Below, one piece after another: positions 49,595-57,793 of a DNA stretch of 64,000 bases. Under the pieces are notes generated by a model. The model worked only from the letters and a program-made list of their open reading frames with translations, was not told the DNA's origin and did not search any database. The DNA lies in the NCBI RefSeq assembly GCF_900109355.1, contig NZ_FOBF01000025.1:89687-153686 (forward strand). The letters are read 5' to 3'. Made by a program: the position numbers and the translations under genes. The stretch is from Nonomuraea pusilla. GTDB lineage: Bacteria; Actinomycetota; Actinomycetes; Streptosporangiales; Streptosporangiaceae. How positions within the stretch are numbered: the first letter of the stretch is position 1; every line of letters starts with the position of its first letter.

Positions 49595-50725
49595 TCAGGG
49601 CGTGACGACCGCGAGCTGGTCGACGTAGTCCTCGGTGAGCCACAGGTTGCCGTCGGGGCCGTCGGTGATGTCGAACGGGCCGGAGACGTTCGTCGGCAGC
49701 ACCTCGCGGTCGATCACGCCGCTGGTGGTGGAGCTGGTGACGATGTCGGCGGCCTGCTCCACGAACCAGAGGTCGTTGTCGGGGCCGACGGTGATCCCCC
49801 ACGGGAAGGTGTCGATGTCGGGCAGGGTGTGCTCGGTGAAGTCGCCGCCGGTCGTCAGGTTGCTGATCTTGCCGTTGGCGTCGGTGTACCAGAGGTTGCC
49901 GTCGGGGCCCGTGGTGATGCCCACCGGCATCGCGCCGGACGACGGCACCGCGAACTCCGTGATCGTGCCGTCCGTGGTGATCTGCCCGACGCTGCCCGCC
50001 AGGGGCTCGGTGAACCAGACGTTGCCGTCGGGGCCGGTCGTGATGCGCATCGGGTACGCCCCCGCCGTCGGCAGCGGGTACTCCGTGATGTTCCCGGCCG
50101 TGTCGATGCGGCCGACCTGGTTGCCGAGCTGCTCGACGAACCACAGGGCGCCGTCGGGGCCGGCCGTGATGCCCCACGGGTACGCGTCGGCCGTGGGCAG
50201 CGGGTACTCGGTGATGACGCCGCCGGTGGTGATGCGGCCGATCGCGTTGCCGGTGGCCTCGGTGAACCAGACCGCGCCGTCCGGGCCGGTGGTCAGATGG
50301 GCGGGCTCGGAGTCGGCGGTCGGCAGGGTGTACTCCGTGAACAGGCCGGACGTGGTGACCCGCCCGATCTTGTTCGCGTAGTTCTCCGCGAACCACAGGG
50401 CGCCGTCCGGGCCCGTCGTGATCCCCACCGGGGTGGCGGGGCTGGTGGGGATGGACAGCTCGCTGATGGAGACCCGGCGCTCGCGCGCCGACCCCTGCGC
50501 CGTGGCGCGCTTGGGCGCCGGCGGGAAGTGGCAGCGGATGCGGCGGTGCTGCGGCATCTGCTTGAGCTTGAGGCACAGCGTCACCCAGGGACGCGGCGGC
50601 GCGGGCCTGGGCGGCGGGGCCGAGGACGCCGAGGCCGTCGAGGACGCGGCCCCCTGCCCGCCGGCCGCCAGGAGCAGGGCCACGGCCATGAGCGGATAGC
50701 GCAGGCGTCGAAGCGATGGACGCAT
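49595..50725 (-). CDS. secreted seven-bladed beta-propeller, streptogramin-lyase (Vgb)-like
   Basis: A 376-residue protein with a signal peptide (MRPSLRRLRYPLMAVALLLAAGG; start ATG 50725, GGAGGG upstream). After a Pro/Ala-rich spacer there are seven repeats of the type GPDGALWFAENYANKIGR, each with GPDG/DN-x-(L/V)W, spaced about 42 residues, forming a Vgb-like beta-propeller. Streptogramin B lyase uses His/Glu residues; in this propeller only two His are present (in PAHL and EHTL), so lyase activity is doubtful and it may be a structural or binding protein at the cell surface. It lies beside the WxL-like cluster on the same strand as the first member. Propeller call firm, activity uncertain. 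Confidence 0.82.
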   Translation of the reverse strand: MRPSLRRLRYPLMAVALLLAAGGQGAASSTASASSAPPPRPAPPRPWVTLCLKLKQMPQHRRIRCHFPPAPKRATAQGSARERRVSISELSIPTSPATPVGITTGPDGALWFAENYANKIGRVTTSGLFTEYTLPTADSEPAHLTTGPDGAVWFTEATGNAIGRITTGGVITEYPLPTADAYPWGITAGPDGALWFVEQLGNQVGRIDTAGNITEYPLPTAGAYPMRITTGPDGNVWFTEPLAGSVGQITTDGTITEFAVPSSGAMPVGITTGPDGNLWYTDANGKISNLTTGGDFTEHTLPDIDTFPWGITVGPDNDLWFVEQAADIVTSSTTSGVIDREVLPTNVSGPFDITDGPDGNLWLTEDYVDQLAVVTP

Positions 50726-50947
50726 GACAGGTCCCTCCGGATGGTGGTGGACGACGCGGGCACGGGCCGGCCCCGGAGGGCGGGCGCGACGTGCCGCCGG
50801 GGACCGGCGTCCCGGTCCCGGCGGGCACCGCCCGTGTCCGGCTTTCTGCGGTCCCACTATCGCGGAGGGCCCCCGCCCGTCCCCGGCCGTCCGGGTGCGT
50901 GGCGGGTCATGGAACGGCCAACTCGCCGAGGGACACGGGACGCGCGC

Positions 50948-51529
50948 TCAGGCGACGGAGTGGGTGAGGGTCCCGGTGTAGGAGCCGACGGTGGCCGACG
51001 AGGGGACGCTGACGACCAGCGTCGGCCGCCAGCTCGTGGTCTGGGTCGCCAGCGAGCCCTTGCGGCCGCTGAACGCGGTCACCTGCGCGGACAGGGCGAC
51101 CCGGTCGGCGGCGTTGAGCTGGCCGGGGGTGCGCAGGCCCCCTCCGGAGACGGCGGTCGCCGGGCCCGACCAGTAGAAGACGCTGCCGCTCGGGATGGTC
51201 TCGGCCGGGGTGCCGCCGCCGGTGGTGAAGTTCGTCGCCGTCACCGTCGCCGTCCACGGTGGGATGCCGGCTCTGGAGTCGCTCACCGTCATCGCCGGCA
51301 GGGTGACGGTGAGCACGCCGCCCGGCTGCGTGGGGCCGAGGTTCACGGAGTCGGGCACGCTGATCGTCAGCGGGTCGGCCCGCCGGGCGAGCACCACGGC
51401 GGGCACCCCCGGCGCCGCCGGGACGAGGGGGAGCAGCACCATGACCGACGCCGCCAGCCGCAGCCGGACCCCACGCGCGGGCTCGGTCGTCACCTGCTCG
51501 CCCCCATCTGTCTCCTTCCGCGACGACAC
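50948..51529 (-). CDS. secreted WxL-like surface protein A
   Basis: A 193-residue exported protein: N-terminus with a late signal segment (LRLAASVMVLLPLVPAAPGVPAVVL), then a beta-rich domain. It is a clear paralogue of the secreted protein encoded at 51890: both have LTISVPD/LSITVPD, PPWTATVTATNFTTGGG against TATWVASV..FTTGGG, PAETIPSGSVFYWSG against AETIPNTALLYWSG, and end with VPSSATVGSYTGTLTHSVA or VPAQAVAGTYTGTINHSVA. The W-x-x plus terminal V-A-x-x-Y-x-G-T pattern resembles WxL cell-surface domains of Firmicutes. GTG 51529 is used (GAGGAGAGGG upstream); GTG 51493 is possible. Probably wall-associated, exported with its neighbours. Confidence 0.68.
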   Translation of the reverse strand: MSSRKETDGGEQVTTEPARGVRLRLAASVMVLLPLVPAAPGVPAVVLARRADPLTISVPDSVNLGPTQPGGVLTVTLPAMTVSDSRAGIPPWTATVTATNFTTGGGTPAETIPSGSVFYWSGPATAVSGGGLRTPGQLNAADRVALSAQVTAFSGRKGSLATQTTSWRPTLVVSVPSSATVGSYTGTLTHSVA

Positions 51530-51576
51530 GGCGGCGTCCCTCTCCTCGCGATGCCGCCGGCCGATGGCAGCCTAGA

Positions 51577-51607
51577 GCGGCCCGGCCGTGCGGGGCGGCC
51601 GGGCCGC
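51577..51607. other. strong hairpin in the 360-base gap between the two WxL-like genes
   Basis: GCGGCCCGGCCG (51577-51588) pairs perfectly with CGGCCGGGCCGC (51596-51607) over a 7-nt loop. The gap 51530-51889 lies between divergently transcribed surface-protein genes. A possible minus-strand -35, TTGACC (51634-51629), has a poor -10. GGCGCC-TGG-GGCGCC is another small dyad near 51667. I see no further gene in the gap. The hairpin may shape the 5' leader of the protein A mRNA. Confidence 0.4.
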
Positions 51608-51889
51608 GTGTGTGGGCGGCAAATCCAGGGTCAAACCACGGTGATCCCGCGCGCCGGCCGTCGGAGGGCGCCTGGGGCGCCGTGATCTCCGGCCCTCGCG
51701 GCCCTGGGAGCGGCGGCGCGCGACCCCGGCCGGCGTGCGGACCTTCCGCCCGGCGCCTCGTGATCGTCAAGACTCGCCAGACGGCCGCCTCTCCCGGGCT
51801 CCCGCGCGCCCCCTCCCCCCACAATCCTGAGTGCCCGCCGGCCTCCGCCCGGGGGAGGAGCGTCGCCGTCACAGGAGAGCAGAGGTCTG

Positions 51890-52462
51890 ATGAGCCGTCT
51901 GGGAGTCGCCACGGGTGTCGCCGGCCTGGTCGCGGCCGGAATGGTGGCCCTGCCCGCCCAGGCCGGCACCTGCCCCGCCTCGACCACCTGCTCCACCACC
52001 GTCACCTTCACCGTCACGGCGCAGGGCGGGTTGTCGATCACCGTGCCCGACGGGCCCGTCAGCGTCGGCACCGACCATCCCGGCGGCCAGATCAGCGGCC
52101 AGCTCGGCGCCGTCAGCGTCAGCGACCTGCGCGCCGCCGTCACCGCGACGTGGGTCGCGTCCGTCGTCGCCGCGTCAGGGGGATTCACCACCGGCGGCGG
52201 CACGGCCGCGGAGACCATCCCGAACACCGCGCTGCTGTACTGGTCCGGCGGGGCCACCGGCACCTCCGGCACCGGCACGTTCGTCCCCGGGCAGGCGAGC
52301 GCCGCGGCCGCCGTCTCCCTGGACACCACGCGCACCGCCTTCAGCAAGACCAGCGGCTCCGGCAACAACTCGGTGAGCTGGAACCCGACCATCGTGATCA
52401 ACGTGCCCGCACAGGCGGTGGCCGGGACCTACACCGGCACGATCAACCACTCCGTCGCCTGA
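51890..52462 (+). CDS. secreted WxL-like surface protein B
   Basis: A 190-residue exported protein: short signal peptide (RLGVATGVAGLVAAGMVALPAQA), then a beta-rich domain with a Cys pair near the start (GTCPASTTCSTT) and the WxL-like features described for its paralogue at 50948. The paralogue lacks those Cys. CAGAGG precedes ATG 51890 and the stop is 5 bases before the start of a membrane-anchored DUF916-like gene. WxL proteins in Firmicutes bind peptidoglycan or partner DUF916 proteins at the surface, and such genes are typically clustered with them, as seen here. Actinobacterial relatives are little studied; the WxL link is inference from motif pattern and context. Confidence 0.68.
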   Translation: MSRLGVATGVAGLVAAGMVALPAQAGTCPASTTCSTTVTFTVTAQGGLSITVPDGPVSVGTDHPGGQISGQLGAVSVSDLRAAVTATWVASVVAASGGFTTGGGTAAETIPNTALLYWSGGATGTSGTGTFVPGQASAAAAVSLDTTRTAFSKTSGSGNNSVSWNPTIVINVPAQAVAGTYTGTINHSVA

Positions 52463-52467
52463 CCACG

Positions 52468-53496
52468 ATGCCCTTCACCCGCCCTGCGCGCCCCGTCCGG
52501 GCGGCGCTGCCCGCCCTGCTCGCGCTGCCGTCCCTCCTGGCCGCCCCCGCCGCCGCCGCCGGGCCCGCCGCCCCCGAGGGCGCGCTCAGCATCCGGCTGC
52601 TGGAGATCCCCGCCAACAGGGTGGACGACGTCCGCGCCCAGCGCTTCATCGTCGACCACGTCAACCCCGGCACCACGTTCACCCGCCGGCTGGAGCTGCG
52701 CAGCACGTCGGACAGGCCCCAGCAGGTGCAGGTGTACGCGGCGGCGGCCGGCATCGACCACGGCCGCTTCACCTTCGCGCCCGAACGCGCCCAGAACGAG
52801 CTGACCTCCTGGATCCGGCTCGACAGGCCGGCCGTGACGCTGCCGCCGAACGGGAGCGCCCGCGTCAAGGCCACCGTCGCCGTGCCCGCCGGCGCCTCCA
52901 GGCAGGAGCGCTACGCCGTCATCTGGGCGCAGACCGCCGCACCGACGGGCGCCGGGGCCGGCATCAGCGTGGTCAACCGGGTCGGCATCCGCGTCTACCT
53001 CGACGTCGGGCCCGGCGGCGAGCCGCCCTCCGACTTCCGGGTCAGCGAGGTCGTGCCGCAGCGCACCGGCGACGGGCGGCCCGCCCTCGTGGCCCGCGTC
53101 GCCAACACGGGGCAGCGCGCCCTCGACCTGGACGGCACCCTGATGCTGACCGGAGGCCCCAGCTCGCTGTCCGCGGGACCGTTCCCCGTCAGCACCGGCA
53201 CCACGCTGGCCCCCGGCGGGCAGGCCGACGTCACCGTGGTGACCGGCGCCGACCTGCCCGACGGGCCGTGGCGGTTCCGTCTCGAACTGGCCAGCGGCTG
53301 GGTCGAGCGCACGGCCGAGGGGACGCTGACCTTCCCCGCGAGGGCGGGGAGCCGGGGGCTGCCCGCGGCGCTGGACGGCCCGGTCAGGCGGACCACCGTG
53401 GCCGCCGTGCTCGTCGTGGGGCTGGCCGGGGCGGCGGCGTGGATCGTCCGCAGGCGGCTGCGCGCCAGGCGCGTCCTCTTCCGCCGCCCCTGCTGA
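52468..53496 (+). CDS. DUF916-like (WxL-interacting) membrane-anchored surface protein
   Basis: A 342-residue exported protein: signal segment (AALPALLALPSLLAAPAAAA), two beta-sandwich regions, first with VNPGTTFTRRLELRSTSDRPQQVQVYAAAA and SWIRLDRPAVTLPPNGSARVKATVAVPAGA, then DFRVSEVVPQRTGDGRPALVARVANTGQRALDLDG, and a C-terminal membrane span (TTVAAVLVVGLAGAAAWIV) with a basic RRRLRARR tail. This layout is that of WxL-interacting (DUF916/DUF3324) proteins: lipid-membrane anchor at the C-terminus, two wall-side Ig-like domains. The ATG follows the WxL-like B stop by 5 bases with no separate ribosome-binding site, so the two are translationally coupled. Interaction of the two proteins is inference. 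Confidence 0.7.
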   Translation: MPFTRPARPVRAALPALLALPSLLAAPAAAAGPAAPEGALSIRLLEIPANRVDDVRAQRFIVDHVNPGTTFTRRLELRSTSDRPQQVQVYAAAAGIDHGRFTFAPERAQNELTSWIRLDRPAVTLPPNGSARVKATVAVPAGASRQERYAVIWAQTAAPTGAGAGISVVNRVGIRVYLDVGPGGEPPSDFRVSEVVPQRTGDGRPALVARVANTGQRALDLDGTLMLTGGPSSLSAGPFPVSTGTTLAPGGQADVTVVTGADLPDGPWRFRLELASGWVERTAEGTLTFPARAGSRGLPAALDGPVRRTTVAAVLVVGLAGAAAWIVRRRLRARRVLFRRPC

Positions 53497-53514
53497 GCCG
53501 TGAGCCGGGCGGGC

Positions 53515-53700
53515 TCAGCGGTTCGAGCCGCTCCTGCCGTTCAGCATGGTCCAGACGGTGGCGAAGGTGGCCCCCGCGGCCCCCAGCCCCCACGACAGCG
53601 CGTCCGGCCACGGCGCGCCGCTCCCCAGCTTGAGCGCCGTCATCACCGCCCCTGACAGCGCGCCCGCCATGGTCAGGATCAGTACGTCGCGAATGGGCAT
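53515..53700 (-). CDS. small two-helix membrane protein
   Basis: A 61-residue protein with two hydrophobic segments (VLILTMAGALSGAVMTAL and GLGAAGATFATVWTML) joined by a short polar loop and ending with basic residues. GAGGAG lies 6 bases before ATG 53700, so translation is likely real. It is convergent with the DUF916-like gene (18-base gap). No family recognised. It resembles small membrane proteins and holin-like proteins in size and layout, but no lysin is nearby, so no such role is claimed. Confidence 0.6.
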   Translation of the reverse strand: MPIRDVLILTMAGALSGAVMTALKLGSGAPWPDALSWGLGAAGATFATVWTMLNGRSGSNR

Positions 53701-53797
53701 GGCAGCTCCTCTCGGCCTGGCTCCTAGAGGTATGACCGCACACCGCCGTTCATTAGCTCATACGTTCGAAAAGTTCTGTACCTTTTGCGGGCTCGCT

Positions 53798-54973
53798 TCA
53801 GGCGCAGAAATCCGTGATCGTGGCCGTGAGCACCTCGGTGAGCCGGTGCAGCGACGCGAGGTCCACCCACTCGTCGGCGGCGTGCGCGCCCTCCCCGTCC
53901 ACCCCGAACAGCAGGCAGGGGATGCCGGCGCGGTCGAGGAGGGCGGCGTCCGTCCAGAAGGGCTCGGCCCGCACCGCCGGCGGGTGCCCGAGCACCGCCT
54001 CCGCGTGGCGGGTCAGCGTGCGGACGATCTCCCACTCCTGGTCGGCCTCGAACGGCTCCCGGCTCAGGCCGGGGGTCAGCCGGTAGCGGAAGCCGGGGAC
54101 CGCGGCGGCCAGGCGGTCGAGCACGGCGGTCAGCTCCGCCTCGACCGCGGCGGCGCTCTCGCCCGGCACCGTACGGCGTTCGAGCCAGACCCGGCAGCGG
54201 GCCGGGTACGTGGACAGCTCCTCGCCGCCCTGGATGAGGGAGGCGTGCACGGTGCCCGTGCCCAGCAGGGGGTGGGCCGGACCGGCGGCCAGGCGCGCGC
54301 CCAGGTCCTCCAGCGCGACGAGGAAGTGCCCCGCCTTGGCGATGGCGTCGACGCCGAGGTCGGGCCGCGAGCCGTGGGCCGCCCGACCGGCGATCTCCAC
54401 CTCGAACCAGGCGAAGCCCTTGTGGGCGAGCGTGACCTGGAGGTGGCTCGGCTCGGTGACGATCGCGGCGTCGGCCGTGAACGACTCCAGCACCTCCTCG
54501 GTGCCGAAGCTGCCGTGCTCCTCGTCGGCGACGCACGCGAGCAGGACGTCGCCCCGGACCCGGCCGCCCGCCGCGGCTCGGGCCGCCGCGACCATCATGG
54601 CCGCCAGCCCGCCCTTCATGTCGAACGTGCCGCGGCCGTGCATCCTGCCGTCGTCGCGGCGGGGGCTGAGCGGGTCGCCGTCGTAGCCGGCGAGGCCGAC
54701 CGTGTCGAGGTGGCCGTTGAGCATCAGCGAACGGCCGCCGCCGGCGCCGCGGGCGATCGCGACGAGCGAGGGGCGCCCGGGACGGCGTTCCAGCCGGTGC
54801 ACCTCGAAGCCGTGCCCGGTGAGCCAGCGGGCGCAGAAGTCCGCGATCGCGCCCTCGCCCGCGCCGCCGGGCACGAGCGCCGGGTTGACGGAGTCGATGG
54901 CGACGAGCCGGGCGAGAAGCCGCTCGGGGTCCAGGTCCTGCGCGTCGGCGTCCGGGGAAGCGGTGGGCGACAT
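53798..54973 (-). CDS. M20-family metallopeptidase/deacylase (ArgE/DapE/YgeY-like)
   Basis: A 391-residue M20 hydrolase: SLMLNGHLDTVGL (metal His and the following catalytic Asp), GRGTFDMKGGLAAMMVAAARA (bridging Asp), ADEEHGSFGTEEVLESF (catalytic Glu and metal Glu), AIVTEPSHLQVTLAHKGFAWFEVEIAGRAAHGSRP (dimerisation-domain His) and a C-terminal His region. These enzymes use two zinc ions to hydrolyse N-acyl or peptide bonds. It is 80 bases downstream of a diaminopropionate ammonia-lyase gene on the same strand; the equivalent enteric gene pair is ygeX-ygeY. AAAGG precedes ATG 54973. A role in breakdown of a diaminopropionate- or ornithine-like compound follows from context only. Confidence 0.9.
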   Translation of the reverse strand: MSPTASPDADAQDLDPERLLARLVAIDSVNPALVPGGAGEGAIADFCARWLTGHGFEVHRLERRPGRPSLVAIARGAGGGRSLMLNGHLDTVGLAGYDGDPLSPRRDDGRMHGRGTFDMKGGLAAMMVAAARAAAGGRVRGDVLLACVADEEHGSFGTEEVLESFTADAAIVTEPSHLQVTLAHKGFAWFEVEIAGRAAHGSRPDLGVDAIAKAGHFLVALEDLGARLAAGPAHPLLGTGTVHASLIQGGEELSTYPARCRVWLERRTVPGESAAAVEAELTAVLDRLAAAVPGFRYRLTPGLSREPFEADQEWEIVRTLTRHAEAVLGHPPAVRAEPFWTDAALLDRAGIPCLLFGVDGEGAHAADEWVDLASLHRLTEVLTATITDFCA

Positions 54974-55006
54974 GAAAGGGCCTTTCGGGGAGCGCGTACG
55001 AAGGGC

Positions 55007-55058
55007 GGGCGTGGTCGGCGGGCGTGGTCAGGGGGCGTGGTCGGCGGGCATGGTCAGC
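55007..55058. repeat. 13-bp tandem repeat overlapping the ammonia-lyase stop codon
   Basis: Four 13-bp units (GGGCGTGGTCGGC, GGGCGTGGTCAGG, GGGCGTGGTCGGC, GGGCATGGTCAGC) run from 55007 to 55058, followed by a partial fifth. The TCA in the fourth unit is the stop codon (minus strand) of the lyase gene. The array fills most of the gap to the M20 gene. Confidence 0.75.
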
Positions 55059-56175
55059 GGGCGGCGGGGGCGGCGTGCGGGTTGGCGGCTGTGCCCTCCG
55101 TGTTCAGCAGGACGACGACGGTGGCGGGGCCGACGCCCAGCGCGGATCGGCGGGCGCCCGCGCCCTCGCCGGTGAGCGCCGCCCGTGCCCCGGCGAGGGA
55201 GGCGGCGCCGCAGGGGCCGGAGGAGACTCCGCACGCCGCGAGGTCGGCGGCGGCGCGGGCGCCGAGCGCGTCGGTGACGGCGACCGCCGCGTCCAGCCCG
55301 TCCCGCAGGAAGGGCCAGGCGAGGCTCGACGGGGTGCCGCAGTTCAGCCCGGCCATCGCGGTCTCGCCGGTCGCGATGGCGACCGGCTCGCCCCCCAGCA
55401 GGCTCTCCAGCACGCAGGACGCCGCCACCGGCTCCACCGCCAGCAGCGCGGGAGGCGCCGCCGAGGGCCGGCTCCGGTAGTGGGTGACGACGGCCTGCGC
55501 CAACGAGCCCACCCCCACGGGGACCGCGACCAGGCCCGGCGTCCCCGCTCCCGCCGCCGCGAGCTGCTCGTCGATCTCCGCGCAGAGCGTGGAGTAGCCC
55601 TCGACGATCCAGCCGGGGATCCGCTCGTAGCCGGGCCAGGCGGTGTCCTGGAGCAGGACCGCGTCCGGGGCGCCGGCCGCCTCAGCCGCCAGCCGCACCG
55701 CCTCGTCGTACGGGCCCTCGACCGCGGTCACCTCGGCCCCCTCCTCCGCGATGGCGGCGACGGCCCGCGGATGGACGCCGTGGGGGACGAAGACGCGGGC
55801 GCGCTGCCCGAGGACGCGCGCCGTGCGGGCCACCGCCCGCCCGTGGTTGCCGTCGGTGGCCGTGACCAGGGTGACAGGGCCGGGCCCGCCGCCGTCCGCG
55901 GCGCGCGCGGCCAGCGTCCTGTGCACCGCCCACGACGCGCCCAGCGCCTTGAAGGCGGGCAGCCCGAGCCGCCGCGACTCGTCCTTGACGAACACCCGGC
56001 CGACGCCCAGCTCGGCGGCGAGCGCCGGGAGCTCGGTGAGCGGGGTGGGCGCGTAGCCGGGCAGCGAGGCGTGGAAGCGCCGCACCTCCGTGGGGGCGGG
56101 AGGGCAGGTCCAGCGGCGCGCGGCGGGCCTGGCGTACCAGGGCGGCGTACGGGGAGCGGTGGCGGTCTCGGGCAC
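55054..56175 (-). CDS. dpaL: diaminopropionate ammonia-lyase (PLP fold-type II)
   Basis: A 373-residue enzyme with WYARPAARRWTCPPAPTEVRRFHASLPGYAPTPL at the start, the PLP Lys in LGLPAFKALGASWAVH, TLVTATDGNHGRAVARTARVL (conserved TDGNHG), LLQDTAWPGYERIPGWIVEGY and a phosphate-binding VPVGVGSLAQAVV. These mark diaminopropionate ammonia-lyase, which splits 2,3-diaminopropionate into pyruvate and ammonia. Start GTG 56175 gives the family's usual N-terminus; a TTG at 56211 is an alternative. It pairs with the M20 hydrolase downstream and is divergent from a LysR regulator, so a small catabolic unit is likely. The last codons lie in a 13-bp repeat. Confidence 0.88.
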   Translation of the reverse strand: MPETATAPRTPPWYARPAARRWTCPPAPTEVRRFHASLPGYAPTPLTELPALAAELGVGRVFVKDESRRLGLPAFKALGASWAVHRTLAARAADGGGPGPVTLVTATDGNHGRAVARTARVLGQRARVFVPHGVHPRAVAAIAEEGAEVTAVEGPYDEAVRLAAEAAGAPDAVLLQDTAWPGYERIPGWIVEGYSTLCAEIDEQLAAAGAGTPGLVAVPVGVGSLAQAVVTHYRSRPSAAPPALLAVEPVAASCVLESLLGGEPVAIATGETAMAGLNCGTPSSLAWPFLRDGLDAAVAVTDALGARAAADLAACGVSSGPCGAASLAGARAALTGEGAGARRSALGVGPATVVVLLNTEGTAANPHAAPAAR

Positions 56176-56204
56176 AGGATCAGCCTGCGGCCCTGCCTTC
56201 CGTA

Positions 56205-56240
56205 CGGTCAAGCGGATGTTTCCGTCCTATATTCGTCGGT
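56205..56240. promoter_or_regulatory. overlapping divergent promoters of dpaL and LysR genes
   Basis: TCCTATATTC (56226-56235) gives -10-like hexamers on both strands: TATATT (56228-56233) for the LysR gene and GAATAT (56235-56230) for the lyase. No strong -35 is visible on either strand. A LysR-regulated intergenic region would be expected here. Confidence 0.35.
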
Positions 56241-56292
56241 GAAACCGAACGGTCGGCGGCGCGCGCCCGCCGCACGCGGAAGGGGCCCCGCC

Positions 56293-57279
56293 GTGTTCGA
56301 CCTGCACCGGCTGCGCCTGCTGCGCGAGCTCAAGCACCGCGGCACGCTCGCGGCCGTCGCCGCCGCCCTGTCCTACGCCCCCTCGTCGGTCTCCCAGCAG
56401 CTCTCCCAGCTGGAGGCGGAGGTCGGCGTGCCGCTGCTGGAGCCGGTCGGGCGGCGCGTACGGCTCACCCCGCAGGCGGAGATCCTCGTCGCCCACACCG
56501 AGGCGGTGCTGGAACGCCTGGAGCGGGCCGAGGCGGACGTCGCGGCCTCGCTGGCGGACCTGACCGGCACGCTGCGTGTCGCCGCGTTCCAGACGGCGGC
56601 CCTGGCCCTGCTGCCGGCCGCCCTCACCGCGCTGCGGGAGCGGCATCCGGCACTGCGGGTGCACGTCACCGAGATGGAGCCGGAGGCGGCGCTGCCCGCC
56701 CTGCAGGCCCGCGACTTCGACCTGGTCGTCGCGGAGGAGTACCCGGGCCACCCGCGGTCCCGGCCATCGGGCCTGGAGCACGAGGACCTCCTCGACGACC
56801 CCCTCCGCCTGGCCTGCCCGGCCCCGCCGTCCGGGCAGGGGAAGGCGTCGCGCGTTCTGGCCGGGGCAGGGGCCGGGGCGGGTCGTCCTGGGCGGGCCCC
56901 GTCCCGGCGTGGGATGCTGCCGGGCGCGCTCGCGGAGGCCGCGTGGGTGATGGAGCCCGAGGGCAGCGCCGCGCGCCAGTGGGCCGTGGCGCTGTGCCGC
57001 GACTCCGGGTTCGAGCCGGACGTCCGCTTCGAGAGCTCCGACCTGCTGCTCCACCTGCGCCTGGTGGAGCAGGGGCATGCCGCCGCCTTCCTCCCCGACC
57101 TCGTGTGGAGCGGGCAGCCGCCGACGGTGCGGCTGCGGTCGCTGCCCGGGGGGCGGGGCTCGCGCCGCCTGTTCACCAGCGTCCGGGTCGGCCGCAGCGC
57201 GCATCCGGCCGTCCTGGCCTGCAGGGACGCCCTCCGCCGCGCCGCCGCCGCCCGCGCGGCGCCGCCACGGCCGAGCTGA
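56293..57279 (+). CDS. LysR-family transcriptional regulator
   Basis: A 328-residue LysR protein: FDLHRLRLLRELKHRGTLAAVAAALSYAPSSVSQQLSQLEAEVGVPLLEPVGRRVRLTPQAE is the DNA-binding domain, then the effector domain with AAFQTAALALLPAALTALRERHPALRV and DFDLVVAEEYPG. GTG 56293 (GGAAGGGG upstream) matches the usual start of this subgroup just ahead of the first helix; GTG 56239 is in frame and could be a leaderless start. An unusual Gly/Ala/Arg-rich stretch (residues about 185-215, GAGAGAGRPGRAPSRRG) interrupts the effector domain. It is divergent from dpaL and probably activates it with the substrate as inducer. Confidence 0.87.
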   Translation: MFDLHRLRLLRELKHRGTLAAVAAALSYAPSSVSQQLSQLEAEVGVPLLEPVGRRVRLTPQAEILVAHTEAVLERLERAEADVAASLADLTGTLRVAAFQTAALALLPAALTALRERHPALRVHVTEMEPEAALPALQARDFDLVVAEEYPGHPRSRPSGLEHEDLLDDPLRLACPAPPSGQGKASRVLAGAGAGAGRPGRAPSRRGMLPGALAEAAWVMEPEGSAARQWAVALCRDSGFEPDVRFESSDLLLHLRLVEQGHAAAFLPDLVWSGQPPTVRLRSLPGGRGSRRLFTSVRVGRSAHPAVLACRDALRRAAAARAAPPRPS

Positions 57280-57318
57280 CCGTCCCGGCCGCGCGGGCGG
57301 AGCGGGTGCGGCGCCGGG

Positions 57319-57594
57319 TCAGAGGTGGAGCAGGCTGCCGTGCCGGTCGACGTGGTCGGCCGTCTCGTCGTCGAACCAGAGGCCGCCGGTCGCCAGGTAG
57401 CGGAAGCGGTGCGTCCCGGGTGGGAGGATCACCGACACCGTACGCCTGCCGTGCCGGCGGGTCAGGAGCTCGTGGCGGCCCGGGGTCCAGTCGTTGAAGT
57501 CGCCGACGACGCTGACCACGCCGGGCGGCTCGTCGGCGGGCAGGGCGAAGGTGACACGGGTCTTCGTGCCGAACAGCGGTGCGCGGCTGAGCAT
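57319..57594 (-). CDS. small CBM48/isoamylase early-set domain protein
   Basis: A 91-residue single-domain protein: TKTRVTFALPADEPPGVVSVVGDFNDWTPGRHELLTRRHGRRTVSVILPPGTHRFRYLATGGLWFDDE, the glycogen-binding/early-set (CBM48, AMPK-beta-like) fold with VVGDFNDW and YRF-like elements. No catalytic domain is attached; in actinomycetes such stand-alone proteins have been linked to glycogen or to regulation of unknown targets. ATG 57594 has GGAGG 6 bases upstream. It is convergent with the LysR gene and divergent from the ABC exporter operon. Role otherwise unknown. Confidence 0.78.
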   Translation of the reverse strand: MLSRAPLFGTKTRVTFALPADEPPGVVSVVGDFNDWTPGRHELLTRRHGRRTVSVILPPGTHRFRYLATGGLWFDDETADHVDRHGSLLHL

Positions 57595-57793
57595 GACGGC
57601 CTCCGAGGGGCGGGGAACGGCCGTAGCCTGACGCGTCCCACGAGTCCGGACGAACAGGACACGCGGCACGTAACGTACTGTTCACCTGATTTCGCGCCGC
57701 CCTCTCCCCGTCGCCCGCCATCACCCGGATGGAGGATGCCGGACGACGCGACGGGCGATGTCGCGCCGCCCGCCGCGGCGGAAACCTTGAGGC

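Noticed and set aside
49595..50725. Streptogramin B resistance gene (vgb)
   Set aside because: Propeller repeats match, but the His/Glu active site expected of the lyase is not evident; only two His are in the propeller.
53515..53700. Holin assignment for the 61-residue two-helix protein
   Set aside because: Size and layout fit, but no lysin, phage gene or dual start is nearby.
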